Below are positions 8,495 to 17,256 of a DNA stretch of 64,000 bases, piece by piece. A model generated the notes under the pieces. The model was not told the origin of the DNA and did no database searches. It worked only from the letters and a program-made list of their open reading frames with translations. This DNA comes from Xanthomonas sp. DAR 35659 (GTDB taxonomy: Bacteria; Pseudomonadota; Gammaproteobacteria; Xanthomonadales; Xanthomonadaceae), in assembly GCF_041242975.1 (NCBI RefSeq), contig NZ_CP162488.1, positions 5,012,001 through 5,076,000 of the forward strand, read 5' to 3'. Numbering within the stretch: the stretch's first letter is position 1; the number at the start of each line of letters is the position of its first letter. The position numbers and the translations under genes are program-made.

Positions 8495-9142
8495 TCAGGC
8501 ATAGGCGAGCAGCGCGACCAGATCCATCAGCCCATGGGCAATGATCGCCGGCCACAGCCGGCCGGTGCGCGCGAACCACCAGCCGAGGATCAACCCGACC
8601 ACGACCAGCGACAGGGCGCCGACCGGTCCCTGGTACAGATGGTAGGAGGCGCGGATCGCGACGCTGACGTTCACCGCGACCGCCCGACTGTGGGTCCGCT
8701 CCACCGCGCGGATCACGTAGGCGCAGACGAACACTTCCTCGAACACCGGATTGACGAGCGAGATCGCCACGATCGCAGCCAGCGACAACTGGCCGCTCAC
8801 CATCGCGTCCATCGACGGGTTCATCCCCTCGGCCATGAACCCGTCCAGCCACTTGAGCGGATAGCACGCCAGCACGCAGGCGAGCATCAAGCCGATCCCT
8901 GGCCACGGATCCGCGCGTTGCCACTGCAGCCCCAGCGCCCGCGGCCGCCACCCCCGGTACCACAGCACGGGCAGCAGCAGCGCCATGACCAGCAGCTCGT
9001 AGACCACCATGGACCACAGGCCGTCCTCGGAAAAGGACCCCGCGACATCGCCCGACAGCAGCGCCGACGTGCTGGACCAGATCAGCAGGCCGAACGCGAC
9101 CGCGACCACGAACAGCAACTCGCCCCACCTGGAAGATGCCAT
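8495..9142 (-). CDS. CPBP-family intramembrane protease homologue
   Basis: 215 residues with about six to seven membrane segments. The CPBP (Abi/Rce1-like) motifs are present in part: FEEVFVCAYVI carries the paired Glu of motif 1, HLYQG the first His and HGLMDL the HxxxD-type motif. The position that is usually Arg in EExxxR is Cys here, so catalytic competence is uncertain. The start at 9142 follows an AAGGAC box; an in-frame ATG five codons upstream is possible. It may act on membrane peptides, but no substrate is implied by neighbours. Confidence 0.8.
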   Translation of the reverse strand: MASSRWGELLFVVAVAFGLLIWSSTSALLSGDVAGSFSEDGLWSMVVYELLVMALLLPVLWYRGWRPRALGLQWQRADPWPGIGLMLACVLACYPLKWLDGFMAEGMNPSMDAMVSGQLSLAAIVAISLVNPVFEEVFVCAYVIRAVERTHSRAVAVNVSVAIRASYHLYQGPVGALSLVVVGLILGWWFARTGRLWPAIIAHGLMDLVALLAYA

Positions 9143-9548
9143 GTCGCGTCCTTGCATGATGTCCGTAGGGTGCCCTGGTTCCACGTGATCCGGATGGCCG
9201 GCGCAGTACAACATGCGCCGCGCTTGCGCGGGAAGCCCGCAGGCACGCGCCGCGGCAGTGGCGTCCCATGATGGACCTGCGCGGCCATGGCGACGAATGG
9301 CATCCCCAAAGCGGACACTTGCCAACGTTCAATCGCGCACACACACCTCCTGCGGCGGCAAGGCATGCCGTTATCGCGGACCAGGGTGCTGCCAGCCAGC
9401 GCTACACGCGGGCCGGTGATTCATCGGGACGTCGACGCGGGCCTGCGCTGCGGATCGCGGTCCGGTCACGTCCACCTCGCCGGCCGGCTAACGCCATCGC
9501 TGCCCCAGCCGCTGCCCGGCGCGCCGCGAGCGGCGGCAGCCGACCCGC
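9143..9548. other. intergenic region, nothing recognised
   Basis: 406 bases between two minus-strand genes. Open frames here lack ribosome-binding sites and protein-like composition. No palindrome of the window's repeat families and no terminator with a T-run is visible. It presumably carries the CPBP gene promoter. Confidence 0.45.
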
Positions 9549-10985
9549 CTATTCGGACAGTTCCCGATACCGTTGCAGCGCCCGGTACAGCGTCATGGCG
9601 ACCATGGTGAAGTGCATGTTCTCCCGCTTCAGCGACGGCGTGTGGAACTGCAGCAAGGCCAGTTCGCGCCAGCCCTGGCGCGCGGCGTCCCGCTCCGGCG
9701 CACCGTACTCCAGCCACAGCTGCAACACCCCCGCATCATGGGGAAACTGCGCATACGCACGCTGCAGCAGCGCCTTGCCCTGCTCGGACAACGCGCCCTG
9801 GACGATCTCGCCGCGGACGCGGCTGGCGGCGTACTCCGCCGCGCCGTAGCGCTCCCAGCCCAGCATATCGGTGTCCTTCAGCGCGGGATCGTTGAGATTG
9901 TCCTGCAGCGCGGCCAGCACGTGCAGCGCCTTGGGGTCGCCACGCGTGGAGCGGGCGCGCTGGTCCAACGCCTTCCCCTGCCTGGCCAGCACGTCCTGGT
10001 ACGTCGCGATCTCCAGGTTGAGCGCGTTGACCAGCAGGAACTCGAACAGCACCGCGCTTTCGGGAAGCGGATCGGCATCGACGGACAGCTTGCACTCGGC
10101 CGTTTGCGCCTTCCACAACGCGCGCAGCCGATCCGTGGTGGCTCGCTCGCCGGCGGGCTGCGTCCCGGCGTCCGCGCCAGCCGCCTTGCCGGCCTCGCTC
10201 GCGAATACCGGGCGCAGGCACGCCAGCGGGCCGGCCAGATCGCTGTGCGGGGCACGTGTGGCGGCATCGGCGATGGCCAGCAAGGCCTGGCCGCGATCGG
10301 CGCCCATGTCGAAGCGGATGGCATTGGCCAGCGCCGCCTCCAACGCCTGCACGTCGCCGCTCTGGTTGAAGGCCTGCATGCGCTCGGCGTGGACCGCCAG
10401 CGCGATCGGCTTGCCCCAGAGCTCCTGCAACAGCTGCTCCAGACCGCCGTGGCGCGACTGGGATCGATCGATCATCGCGAATGCGGCCCGGTCCTGGCCG
10501 AGTTGCAGATAGCAGTAGCCCGCCACCATGGGCAGGTGGCTGTGCAGCAAGCCGGCCTTGTCGATCTTCTGCCAGGCCGCGACCGCTTCGGCGCACTGCT
10601 CGTGCCGCGTGTATTCCAGGGCCAGTTCCACCAGCGCATGGGGATCGTCGCCGCTCATCGCGGCGGCGCGGCGATGCCATTGCAGGGACTGCGCCGGATC
10701 GAACGCCCAGGCGTGGTCCCCCAACGCCAGCACGGCCAGCCAATCCGTTTCGTCCACCGCACCGCGCAAGCGCGACCAGGCCCGATCCGGGTCGCCGCGC
10801 AGATAGTCTTCGACCACCGCCTCGCGTACCGGCGCAAGCTGCCTGGCGATGGCCTCGGCACGCCTGGCATCCCAGCGTTTTTCCTTCGCTGCCGCCGGCG
10901 CAATCGCCGCCATCGTCACGGCCACGCCCACCACGCACCGCGCCGCCGCGCGCAGCATGCCGGCGATGCCCCATCGCAGCTTCAT
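9549..10985 (-). CDS. secreted helical-repeat (TPR-like) hypothetical protein
   Basis: 478 residues. An AGGGGA ribosome-binding site precedes the ATG at 10985. Residues 1-33 are a signal peptide ending APAAA. The mature protein is a run of amphipathic helix pairs (for example ALVELALEYTRHEQCAEAVAAWQ) resembling tetratricopeptide or Sel1-type solenoids, expected in the periplasm. Its start overlaps the stop of the LysR gene by an ATGA junction (10982-10985), which is unusual for a regulator and an envelope protein and implies co-translation. No enzymatic motif is seen. Confidence 0.78.
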   Translation of the reverse strand: MKLRWGIAGMLRAAARCVVGVAVTMAAIAPAAAKEKRWDARRAEAIARQLAPVREAVVEDYLRGDPDRAWSRLRGAVDETDWLAVLALGDHAWAFDPAQSLQWHRRAAAMSGDDPHALVELALEYTRHEQCAEAVAAWQKIDKAGLLHSHLPMVAGYCYLQLGQDRAAFAMIDRSQSRHGGLEQLLQELWGKPIALAVHAERMQAFNQSGDVQALEAALANAIRFDMGADRGQALLAIADAATRAPHSDLAGPLACLRPVFASEAGKAAGADAGTQPAGERATTDRLRALWKAQTAECKLSVDADPLPESAVLFEFLLVNALNLEIATYQDVLARQGKALDQRARSTRGDPKALHVLAALQDNLNDPALKDTDMLGWERYGAAEYAASRVRGEIVQGALSEQGKALLQRAYAQFPHDAGVLQLWLEYGAPERDAARQGWRELALLQFHTPSLKRENMHFTMVAMTLYRALQRYRELSE

Positions 10986-11899
10986 CTTGTTTCCCCTGGG
11001 CGCGCGAACGCCTCGTCGTACAGTGTGCTCAGCCAATCGATGAAGACCCGCACCCGCGGCGACAACTGCCGGTGCTGCGGGTACATCGCCGACAAAGGGT
11101 AGTCCGGACTCGGCCAATCGCCCAGCACTTCGATCAGACGCCCGTCGCGCAACTCCGCTTCGACATGGAACCGCGGCAACTGGATCAGGCCGCAGCCGCG
11201 CAACGCGCAGATCACGTAGTTCTCGGCGTCGTTGACCGCCATCCAGCCGCCGAGCGCGATCGCGCGGACCTGGCCGCCGATGCGCAGGTCCAGGGTGTCG
11301 TCGATGGTGCCGGTGCTGGAGAAGAACTTCACCACCTGATGCGCGGCGAGTTGGTCCGGATGGCGCGGCGTGCCGAAGCGGGCGAGATAGTCCGGGCTGG
11401 CGCACACCACCTGCGGCATGTTCGCCAGCCGCCGCGCCACCAGCGAGGAATCGCGCGGCGGGCCTGCGCGGATGACGCAGTCCACGCCCTCGCGCACCAG
11501 ATCGACCAGCCGGTCGCCACTGCTGACGACCAGCTCGATGCCCGGATAGCGCGCGCGGAACGCGTCGATCCTCGGCAACACGATCCGCGTCGCATGCGCC
11601 CCGTGCATGTCCACGCGCAGCACCCCGCGCGGATTGGAGGCGATGTGCCGCAGCGAGGATTCGGCGTCGTCCAGTTCGCTGAGCACGTGCACGCAGCGCT
11701 CGTAGAACGCTTGCCCATCCAGGGTCGGACGCACGTGGCGGGTGGTGCGGTCGAGCAGGCGGGTAGCGAGCCTGGCTTCCAGCGCCTTGATCGCGTAGGT
11801 GGCGGTGGCGCGGGGAATCTCCAGCGCGGCCGCCGCCTGGCTGAAACTGCCCAGTTCCACGATCCGGGTGAACAACAGCAGCGAATCCAGGCGATCCAT
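10982..11899 (-). CDS. LysR-family transcriptional regulator
   Basis: 305 residues. An N-terminal winged helix-turn-helix (residues 1-60, SFSQAAAALEIPRATATYAIKALEARL) is followed by a periplasmic-binding-protein-like effector domain. It resembles the AaeR/DsdC-like LysR subfamily that often sits opposite the gene it controls. It is divergent from an SDR oxidoreductase gene with 117 bases between, the classic arrangement for LysR control of the divergent gene. Its stop overlaps the start of the secreted solenoid protein. The effector is unknown. Confidence 0.92.
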   Translation of the reverse strand: MDRLDSLLLFTRIVELGSFSQAAAALEIPRATATYAIKALEARLATRLLDRTTRHVRPTLDGQAFYERCVHVLSELDDAESSLRHIASNPRGVLRVDMHGAHATRIVLPRIDAFRARYPGIELVVSSGDRLVDLVREGVDCVIRAGPPRDSSLVARRLANMPQVVCASPDYLARFGTPRHPDQLAAHQVVKFFSSTGTIDDTLDLRIGGQVRAIALGGWMAVNDAENYVICALRGCGLIQLPRFHVEAELRDGRLIEVLGDWPSPDYPLSAMYPQHRQLSPRVRVFIDWLSTLYDEAFARPGETR

Positions 11900-11923
11900 G
11901 GCGCCGATTGTTGTCCTTGATTG

Positions 11924-11942
11924 AATTTAGATACCAATTTAG
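11924..11942. promoter_or_regulatory. AATTTAG direct repeat in LysR-SDR intergenic region
   Basis: Two copies of AATTTAG, at 11924-11930 and 11936-11942, lie 12 bases apart (about one helical turn) in the AT-rich centre of the divergent promoter region, surrounded by GC-rich DNA. It is a candidate LysR operator or promoter core. No perfect T-N11-A dyad is evident, so the assignment is tentative. Confidence 0.35.
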
Positions 11943-12016
11943 CAGGATTTATCCCATTGCCGCGAACCCGGACACTGCGACTCCACGGGCACCCGCCCGC
12001 TTCCCAGGAGCCAGCC

Positions 12017-12757
12017 ATGGACACCCACACAGTGAAGACGGCCCTCGTCACCGGCGCCTCGCGCGGCATCGGCCGCGCCATCGCGCAGCGCCTGGCCGCC
12101 GACGGCTTCGCCGTCGTCGTCAACTACGCCGGCAACGCCGCCAAGGCGCAGGAGACAGTGGCGGCCATCGTCGCGGCCGGCGGCCAGGCCATCGCCGTGC
12201 AGGGCGACGTCGCCGATCCCGACGCCGTCGCCGCGCTGTTCGACGCCGCGCGCGCCGCCTTCGGCCGCATCGACGTGGTGGTCAACAGTGCCGGCATCAT
12301 GCCGATGGCGCGGATCGGCGCCGACAGCCTGGCCGACTTCGACAAGGCGATCGCCACCAACCTGCGCGGCGCCTTCCTGGTGCTGGGCCAGGCGGCCGCG
12401 CAGCTCGGCGCCGGCGGCCGCATCATCGCGCTGTCCACCAGCGTCATCGCCAAGGCCTTCCCGGGCTATGGCCCCTACATCGCGGCCAAGGCCGGCGTCG
12501 AAGGGCTGGTGCGCGTGCTCGCCAACGAACTGCGCGGCAGGGGCATCACCGTCAACGCCGTCGCGCCCGGGCCGGTCGGCACCGAATTGTTCCTGCACGG
12601 CAAGAGCGCCGAGCAGATCGAGCAGAGCGCCAAACTGGCGCCGCTGGAACGGCTGGGTACGCCCGAGGACATCGCCGGCGTGGTCGCATTCCTGGCCGGC
12701 CCCCACGGCGGCTGGGTCAACGCCCAGGTGCTGCGCGCGAACGGCGGCTTCGCCTGA
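12017..12757 (+). CDS. SDR-family oxidoreductase
   Basis: 246 residues, short-chain dehydrogenase/reductase of the classical type. TGASRGIG near residues 13-20 binds NAD(P); NSAG replaces the usual NNAG; the catalytic Ser lies in ALSTSV, with YIAAK giving the Tyr and Lys. The start at 12017 has an AGGAG box upstream. It is divergent from the LysR gene and probably regulated by it. It is followed by an SDR remnant and a DoxX gene in the same direction, so probably one transcript. Substrate not predictable. Confidence 0.9.
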   Translation: MDTHTVKTALVTGASRGIGRAIAQRLAADGFAVVVNYAGNAAKAQETVAAIVAAGGQAIAVQGDVADPDAVAALFDAARAAFGRIDVVVNSAGIMPMARIGADSLADFDKAIATNLRGAFLVLGQAAAQLGAGGRIIALSTSVIAKAFPGYGPYIAAKAGVEGLVRVLANELRGRGITVNAVAPGPVGTELFLHGKSAEQIEQSAKLAPLERLGTPEDIAGVVAFLAGPHGGWVNAQVLRANGGFA

Positions 12758-12795
12758 GCCGCGGCGTTCGCTCCGCCCATAGAGGAGTCCTTCCC

Positions 12796-13125
12796 ATGAA
12801 CCAGGTGATTCTGGTGACCGGCGCGTCCAGCGGCGTCCCGGACGACACGGCGCGGCAGCGGGCGTGCGACGCGGGCGCCGCCCGCGGCTTGGCCGACATC
12901 GCACTGAAGAACCTCGTCGCCTACGAACTGATCGATACCAATCCGGCCAGCGTCGCGCGCGCGGTGTTGGAGGTAGTCGCGGCGCCCTACGGCCGCGTGC
13001 ACGTCGATCCATCCGACGACGGCTGCGCGATGGTCGCCGCGGCGGCCGACCGCATCCGCGCCGATGGCCTGCGTCGCGTGGCACCGGGCAATTTGCTGCG
13101 ACCGTTCTCGGCGGAGTTCTTATGA
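12796..13125 (+). pseudogene. remnant of a second SDR gene (internal deletion)
   Basis: An open frame of 109 codons with an AGGAG box upstream. It begins with an SDR-like start (VILVTGASSGV) that should be followed by about 200 residues of Rossmann fold. Instead it jumps to a segment resembling the C-terminus of SDR proteins (VARAVLEVVAAPYGRVHVDPSDDG...ADRIRADGLRR). The catalytic Tyr-x3-Lys and the NNAG block are absent, so it cannot be a working dehydrogenase. It is read as an internally deleted gene that kept its frame. Its stop overlaps the start of the DoxX gene, so its translation may still matter for coupling. Confidence 0.65.
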
Positions 13126-13631
13126 ACGTCCCGAGCGCGTCTCCCCGATCCACAGCGAGCGCATGGGCCGCGCATTTCGAACCCGCGCTCTACGCCCTGC
13201 TGCGCATCGTCTTCGCCATCGTCCTGTTCACCCACGGCCTGCCGAAAGCGCTGCGCATTCCACATGGCTCGATGCAGGACCCGATGGCGGGATCGATCGG
13301 CCTGATCCAGAACGTGCTCGGCCTTCCCTTCGCGCCGCAACTGGCCTTCCTGGTGATGCTGCTGGAGAACGGCGGCGCGCTCATGCTGGCGCTGGGCCTG
13401 GGCACCCGGCTGGTCGCCTCGCTGATCGTGCTGCAGATGACCGCGATCAGCGTTGCGCTGGGCCCGACCTGGCCCTGGCTGGACCGCGGCATCGAGTTCC
13501 CGGTACTGATGGGCATGCTGGCGCTGTACATCCTCGCGCGCGGCGGTGGGCGTCATGCGCTGGATGCCTGGCTGAGGCGGCGCAACGAAACGGCCGCAAC
13601 GACACGTGCTCGTCACAACGCGGCGTATTGA
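13122..13631 (+). CDS. DoxX-family membrane protein
   Basis: 169 residues with four membrane helices, starting near residues 25-45 (LLRIVFAIVLFTHGLPKAL). The R-x(n)-FTHG-K pattern in the first helix is typical of DoxX. Family members are inner-membrane proteins linked to quinone or thiol redox processes. The ATG at 13122 overlaps the stop of the SDR remnant (ATGA), which fixes the start. It lies in the LysR-divergent SDR operon. Confidence 0.88.
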   Translation: MNVPSASPRSTASAWAAHFEPALYALLRIVFAIVLFTHGLPKALRIPHGSMQDPMAGSIGLIQNVLGLPFAPQLAFLVMLLENGGALMLALGLGTRLVASLIVLQMTAISVALGPTWPWLDRGIEFPVLMGMLALYILARGGGRHALDAWLRRRNETAATTRARHNAAY

Positions 13632-14071
13632 CCTCCCAAACTCCCGCGCTCAGAACCAATGCACAGCGGGCAGTAACGTGCCGCCAGACGTGCGCGCGGC
13701 GGCTGATGCGCCTTCGGAACCCACGTAAGCGGTGTAGTCGATGCGCCTTGGCTACAAAGCCACCCCGACTCCCTCGCTTGCCGCGCAGTCTCTCGACTCT
13801 GCGTTCGCAAGGTGGGGGCCGACGGACCCGCGAGCAAAGGGCGACCAGCAGCGCGATTGAAGGCCCGCCCCAACCTCGCTACGCTGGCCCCGGGGAGCAA
13901 GCGGTTCGCCAGCCAAGCAAGCTCCCCGAAGCCGGGCCGAGGAAGCGAACGCAGGTGACATGCCATTGGAAAGTTCTTGCATTCCTGGCGCCCCTCGTCT
14001 GTTCCGAGCCCAGTACGCCCTGTTCGCCGCACCGATGGCGGACATCCATCGCTTTCTCAAGGAAGATGCCC
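13632..14071. other. intergenic region, nothing recognised
   Basis: 440 bases between two plus-strand genes. There are several short GC-rich inverted stretches (for example around 13880-13930) but no clear terminator, tRNA cloverleaf or member of the window's repeat families. No coding frame has convincing composition. Confidence 0.45.
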
Positions 14072-14713
14072 ATGCTCACTCCTCGCCCCCATCATCTTGC
14101 GCTGCTCCTGCTCGGTACGACGCTGGGCGCCAGCGCCGCCCAGGCCCAGACGTCGAATGCGATCGATGCGATGCGCCAGTTTCCGGCCTACCACGGCGCC
14201 GTGGAATCGGTGATGCAGCAGTACGAATCCTCGCTGCGCACCAAGTGCCCCCGCATCCAGGCCGATTGGAGCCAGGCCACCGCGCACGTCGCCCTGGAGC
14301 CGACGCTGGACGACCAGGGCCGGATCGTCAAAGCCGTCTGGGTGGATACCGTCCCGGGCACGGCCTGCGGCCAGAAGCGGCGCTACAACGCCATCACCAT
14401 CTTTAACAACGGCGAGCCCACCGTGCTGCCGCTGTTCCCCGGCGAATCGGAGTCCAATCCGGTCCTGCAGCGGGACACCGTCCCCTACGTACGCAACGCG
14501 CTGGTCATGCAGCAGGCCCTGCCGAAGGACTGCGAGATCGACGTGCTGGAAACCCAATTGCCGGGCGGCCATCCCGCGGCGAAGCAGCCGTGGAGCGAAC
14601 AATGGCGCGTCGATGCCTGCGGCAAGCAGTATTGGGCGAAGGTGCGTTACATCCCGGACGCGACCGGCACCACCATCACCGTCGGCCCCAAGGACATCAC
14701 GCCCGCGAAGTAA
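14072..14713 (+). CDS. secreted hypothetical protein
   Basis: 213 residues. The start at 14072 is preceded by an AAGGAAG box; an ATG two codons earlier is less well spaced. A signal peptide spans residues 1-25 (ending AAQAQ). The mature protein has four or more Cys residues and a beta-rich composition, and is likely periplasmic. No domain recognised. It stands alone before the cluster of small membrane proteins. Confidence 0.72.
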   Translation: MLTPRPHHLALLLLGTTLGASAAQAQTSNAIDAMRQFPAYHGAVESVMQQYESSLRTKCPRIQADWSQATAHVALEPTLDDQGRIVKAVWVDTVPGTACGQKRRYNAITIFNNGEPTVLPLFPGESESNPVLQRDTVPYVRNALVMQQALPKDCEIDVLETQLPGGHPAAKQPWSEQWRVDACGKQYWAKVRYIPDATGTTITVGPKDITPAK

Positions 14714-14918
14714 CGGGGAACACGCCCTTCGCCTGACGTGACCGAAGCGGATGTTTCGGCACGGCAGGCGCGGGCATGCGCGCGGGCAGCGCCGATCGAC
14801 CGTAGATGCCGGTCGGCGCGAGAGAAGACCGATCCCGCCCTACCGCGCGGCGTCTCGGCACACGGGATGCGCGTGGCCGTCCAACCAAGCGGCGCTGGCC
14901 CGGTTGCATTACCGGGCA

Positions 14919-15263
14919 TCAGCGATTGAACACGCCCAGGTCGATCGCCGCGTACAGCAGGATGTTGACGAGCATCAGCACCAGCGAAACCGTCGATGCC
15001 ACAACGGACATCTTGCTTCCCATGGTGGACGCCTTTCTTCGAACGAGGAAGCCGGCCAGCGTCAGCACGGCCATGACCGACAGGTAGATCACCCGGTACA
15101 GCGGCGGAACCGTGATGCTTGCGCTGGAGGCGCAAGTGATCTGGGCCTGGCCCTGCAGAAGGAAGAAGATCGGCGTGCCCAGCACTGCCAGCAGCAACGC
15201 CGATAGAACTAGAATCGCCAGCGAAGCGATGCCGATCACCGTGGCTTTTCTGGTTGCAGGCAT
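14919..15263 (-). CDS. small membrane protein, paralogue 1 of 3
   Basis: 114 residues with three to four hydrophobic segments: about 8-35, a loop with one Cys (TCASS), 58-75 and 88-110. It shares its layout and many positions with the two genes to its right (the hydrophobic VLSALL block, the TCAS loop, a PP-x-VI-LSV turn, the R-KA-T-G segment and the LMLIN-type last helix), so it is the most diverged of three tandem paralogues. No family recognised. An inner-membrane location is inferred. Confidence 0.68.
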   Translation of the reverse strand: MPATRKATVIGIASLAILVLSALLLAVLGTPIFFLLQGQAQITCASSASITVPPLYRVIYLSVMAVLTLAGFLVRRKASTMGSKMSVVASTVSLVLMLVNILLYAAIDLGVFNR

Positions 15264-15440
15264 GGTTCACCTCAATGGATGCGCTGAGCCAGGCACTACG
15301 GCACAGCAGCGACGCGCTGTCCGCGCCCCGGATGATGCGTCTCGCCAAAAGCGGGACGTCGATCGACCACACCGACCCTGGACTGATTCGTAGCGACTGG
15401 CCCAGCGCGGATCGCTGCACGGCCTGTCCAAGGCGCGCTC

Positions 15441-15782
15441 CTAAGCGAATCGAATCCAAATTCCAACGATGCAGAACACGGTGTTGATCAACATCAACAC
15501 TGTGGACATCGTCGATGTCCACACCGTGAATGTGTTGCCGAGGGTGGCGGCCTTTACGCGAACGGCCAGGGAAACAAGCAATAGCGAGGTAATGACGGAC
15601 AGACTGATGACATATAAGAAAGGAGGTGTTTCGTTGACGACATCAGAAGCGCAAGTGAGCTGCTCTTCGACATGCGGCGTAGGAAAAAGAGACATGCAGG
15701 ATGCTGCAAACAGCAGCGCCGAAAGCACAAGAACCGTTAGCGACACCAGGTTGATCATCCTGTAGCTTTTAACTTCGCTCAT
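15441..15782 (-). CDS. small membrane protein, paralogue 2 of 3
   Basis: 113 residues from the ATG at 15782. Three to four membrane segments: MINLVSLTVLVLSALLFAA, a Cys-containing loop, YVISLSVITSLLLVSLAVR, and a final helix around STVLMLINTVF. It is clearly homologous along its whole length to the gene at 16049-16393 (shared MINLVSLTVLVLSA and VKAAT-GN-FTVWTST blocks) and more weakly to 14919-15263. Codon use is less GC-biased than in neighbours. Function unknown. Confidence 0.68.
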   Translation of the reverse strand: MSEVKSYRMINLVSLTVLVLSALLFAASCMSLFPTPHVEEQLTCASDVVNETPPFLYVISLSVITSLLLVSLAVRVKAATLGNTFTVWTSTMSTVLMLINTVFCIVGIWIRFA

Positions 15783-16048
15783 GAAATAGCTCGATAGGGA
15801 AGCGAAATGCAGCCACCACGGCAACGGTTCGAGCTGGGCGCTGGATGATGCGCACGCTCATGGAGCCACTCATCACACGAGCGCCAGCGCTTCCGAAGTG
15901 TGCACAAAAACGTACCGCCAGAAGGCGATCCACCGTGACGTTCTCGGCTGCTGGCATGGTCCGCGCCGATCGTCTCTCACCGATGCTTGATCAGCGCGTG
16001 GCGACGGGGTCATGGCAGAGCTTTGCTCGACCTTCGCAAGAAGCACTC
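15783..16048. repeat. upstream region duplicated along with the membrane-protein gene
   Basis: The 120 or so bases upstream of paralogue 2 (from 15783) resemble those upstream of paralogue 3 (from 16394). Both have a GATAGG(G/T)AAG stretch next to the start, followed by a GGATGATGC/AGATGCTCC block and a run of the form CATCACA-GAGCGC. The duplication unit therefore included the regulatory region, not only the coding sequence. Confidence 0.5.
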
Positions 16049-16393
16049 TTAATCGAACGGAGCCCAAACGCATACGATGTAGAACAGGGCGTTGATTAGC
16101 ATAAACACCGAGGATATCGTGGATGTCCAAACCGTGAACTTGTTGCCGATGGTAGCCGCCTTTACGCGGATGACCACGGAAGCAAGCAATAGCGAAACGA
16201 TGACGGACATACTGATGACGTGGATGAAAGCAGGTATCTTGATTCCCGTACTGGGAGCACAAGCACTGATGTATCCATCGTCCACCGGCGGAGCGAGTAT
16301 CGGCGCAAGGAACGCTGCAAGTAGCGATGCCGAAAGCACGAGGACCGTCAGCGAAACCAGGTTGATCATCTTGAAGCTTTTAAGTACACGCAT
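16049..16393 (-). CDS. small membrane protein, paralogue 3 of 3
   Basis: 114 residues, with the same topology as its neighbour: a first helix at about 10-30, a loop with one Cys near residue 45 (SACAP), a middle helix (HVISMSVIVSLLLASVVIR) and a last helix (FMLINALFYIVC). With the gene at 15441-15782 it forms the closest pair in this three-gene family. No catalytic motif and no known domain. Possible roles for such families include immunity or envelope stress proteins, but nothing in the sequence decides this. Confidence 0.68.
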   Translation of the reverse strand: MRVLKSFKMINLVSLTVLVLSASLLAAFLAPILAPPVDDGYISACAPSTGIKIPAFIHVISMSVIVSLLLASVVIRVKAATIGNKFTVWTSTISSVFMLINALFYIVCVWAPFD

Positions 16394-16593
16394 GAAGTAC
16401 CTCGATAGGTAAGTGGAGTCTAGCCGGTGCGGAAACGGCTCAGTTGGGGACTAGATGCTCCGCACGATCAGGCAAATGGTTCATCACAGCAGCGCTAACG
16501 TCTCTGTAGTCACAACGTAGTGCCAGAAGGCGATTGCGTAGCGGCGATATCCGTACCAGGCCGTAACACCGCCCCACCCACATGGCCGGTGCG

Positions 16594-17256
16594 CTAATAC
16601 AGCGAATCCCGAGTGCGCTGCGGCAGTTCCCGGTCATAGGCTTCGGCGTCGAAGGCACCGTCGGCCAGATGCGCGTGCATGGTGCCCGGACTAGGCAGCC
16701 GATCCCGCGGCAGGTGCCGGGCCGGATCCCACAGCTGCGAACGCACCATCGCCTTGGCGCAGTGGAAGTACGCCGCCTCGATGTGCACCACGATCACGCT
16801 GCGCGGCAAGCGCTCGCCGATCGCGAACCGCGCCAGCAGGTCCGGATCGACACGGATCTCCGCGCGACCGTTCACGCGCAGGGTTTCGCCGATGCCCGGC
16901 ACCAGGAACAATACCGACAGGCGCGGATCCTGCACCAGATTGCGCAGGGTATCGACGCGGTTGTTGCCCGGACGGTCCGGCAACGCCAGCGTGCGCGCAT
17001 CCAGCACCTGCACGAACCCGGGCGCATCGCCGCGCGGCGAGCAGTCCAGGCCTTCGGCGCCCACCGAGGCCAGCACCACGAACGGTGACGCGCGCACGAA
17101 GGCCTGGTAGTCGGCGTTCAAGTGATCGAGCTGCTTGCGCACGGCGCGCTCGGCCGGCTGGCCGTACAGCGCCACCAGCGCATCGAGTGTCGTGATGCGA
17201 CCGGACGCGTCCATGTCGGTCTTATGCTCAGGCAGCGTAAACATCGGCAGTGGCAT
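16594..17256 (-). CDS. pyridoxamine 5'-phosphate oxidase-like flavin-binding protein
   Basis: 220 residues of the MSMEG_1061-type branch of the PNPOx split-barrel superfamily. Landmarks are a helical N-terminus, a strand set FVVLASVGAEGLDCSPRGD near 60-80, RVDTLRNLV, and LFLVPGIGETLRVNGRAEI near 115-135. The C-terminal AYFHCAKAMVRSQLW is typical of this branch. It is likely FMN- or F420/heme-binding; the reaction is unknown. The start at 17256 follows an AAAGGAG box. A nested 10-codon frame (17228-17260) starts four bases earlier in another frame and could affect initiation. Confidence 0.88.
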   Translation of the reverse strand: MPLPMFTLPEHKTDMDASGRITTLDALVALYGQPAERAVRKQLDHLNADYQAFVRASPFVVLASVGAEGLDCSPRGDAPGFVQVLDARTLALPDRPGNNRVDTLRNLVQDPRLSVLFLVPGIGETLRVNGRAEIRVDPDLLARFAIGERLPRSVIVVHIEAAYFHCAKAMVRSQLWDPARHLPRDRLPSPGTMHAHLADGAFDAEAYDRELPQRTRDSLY

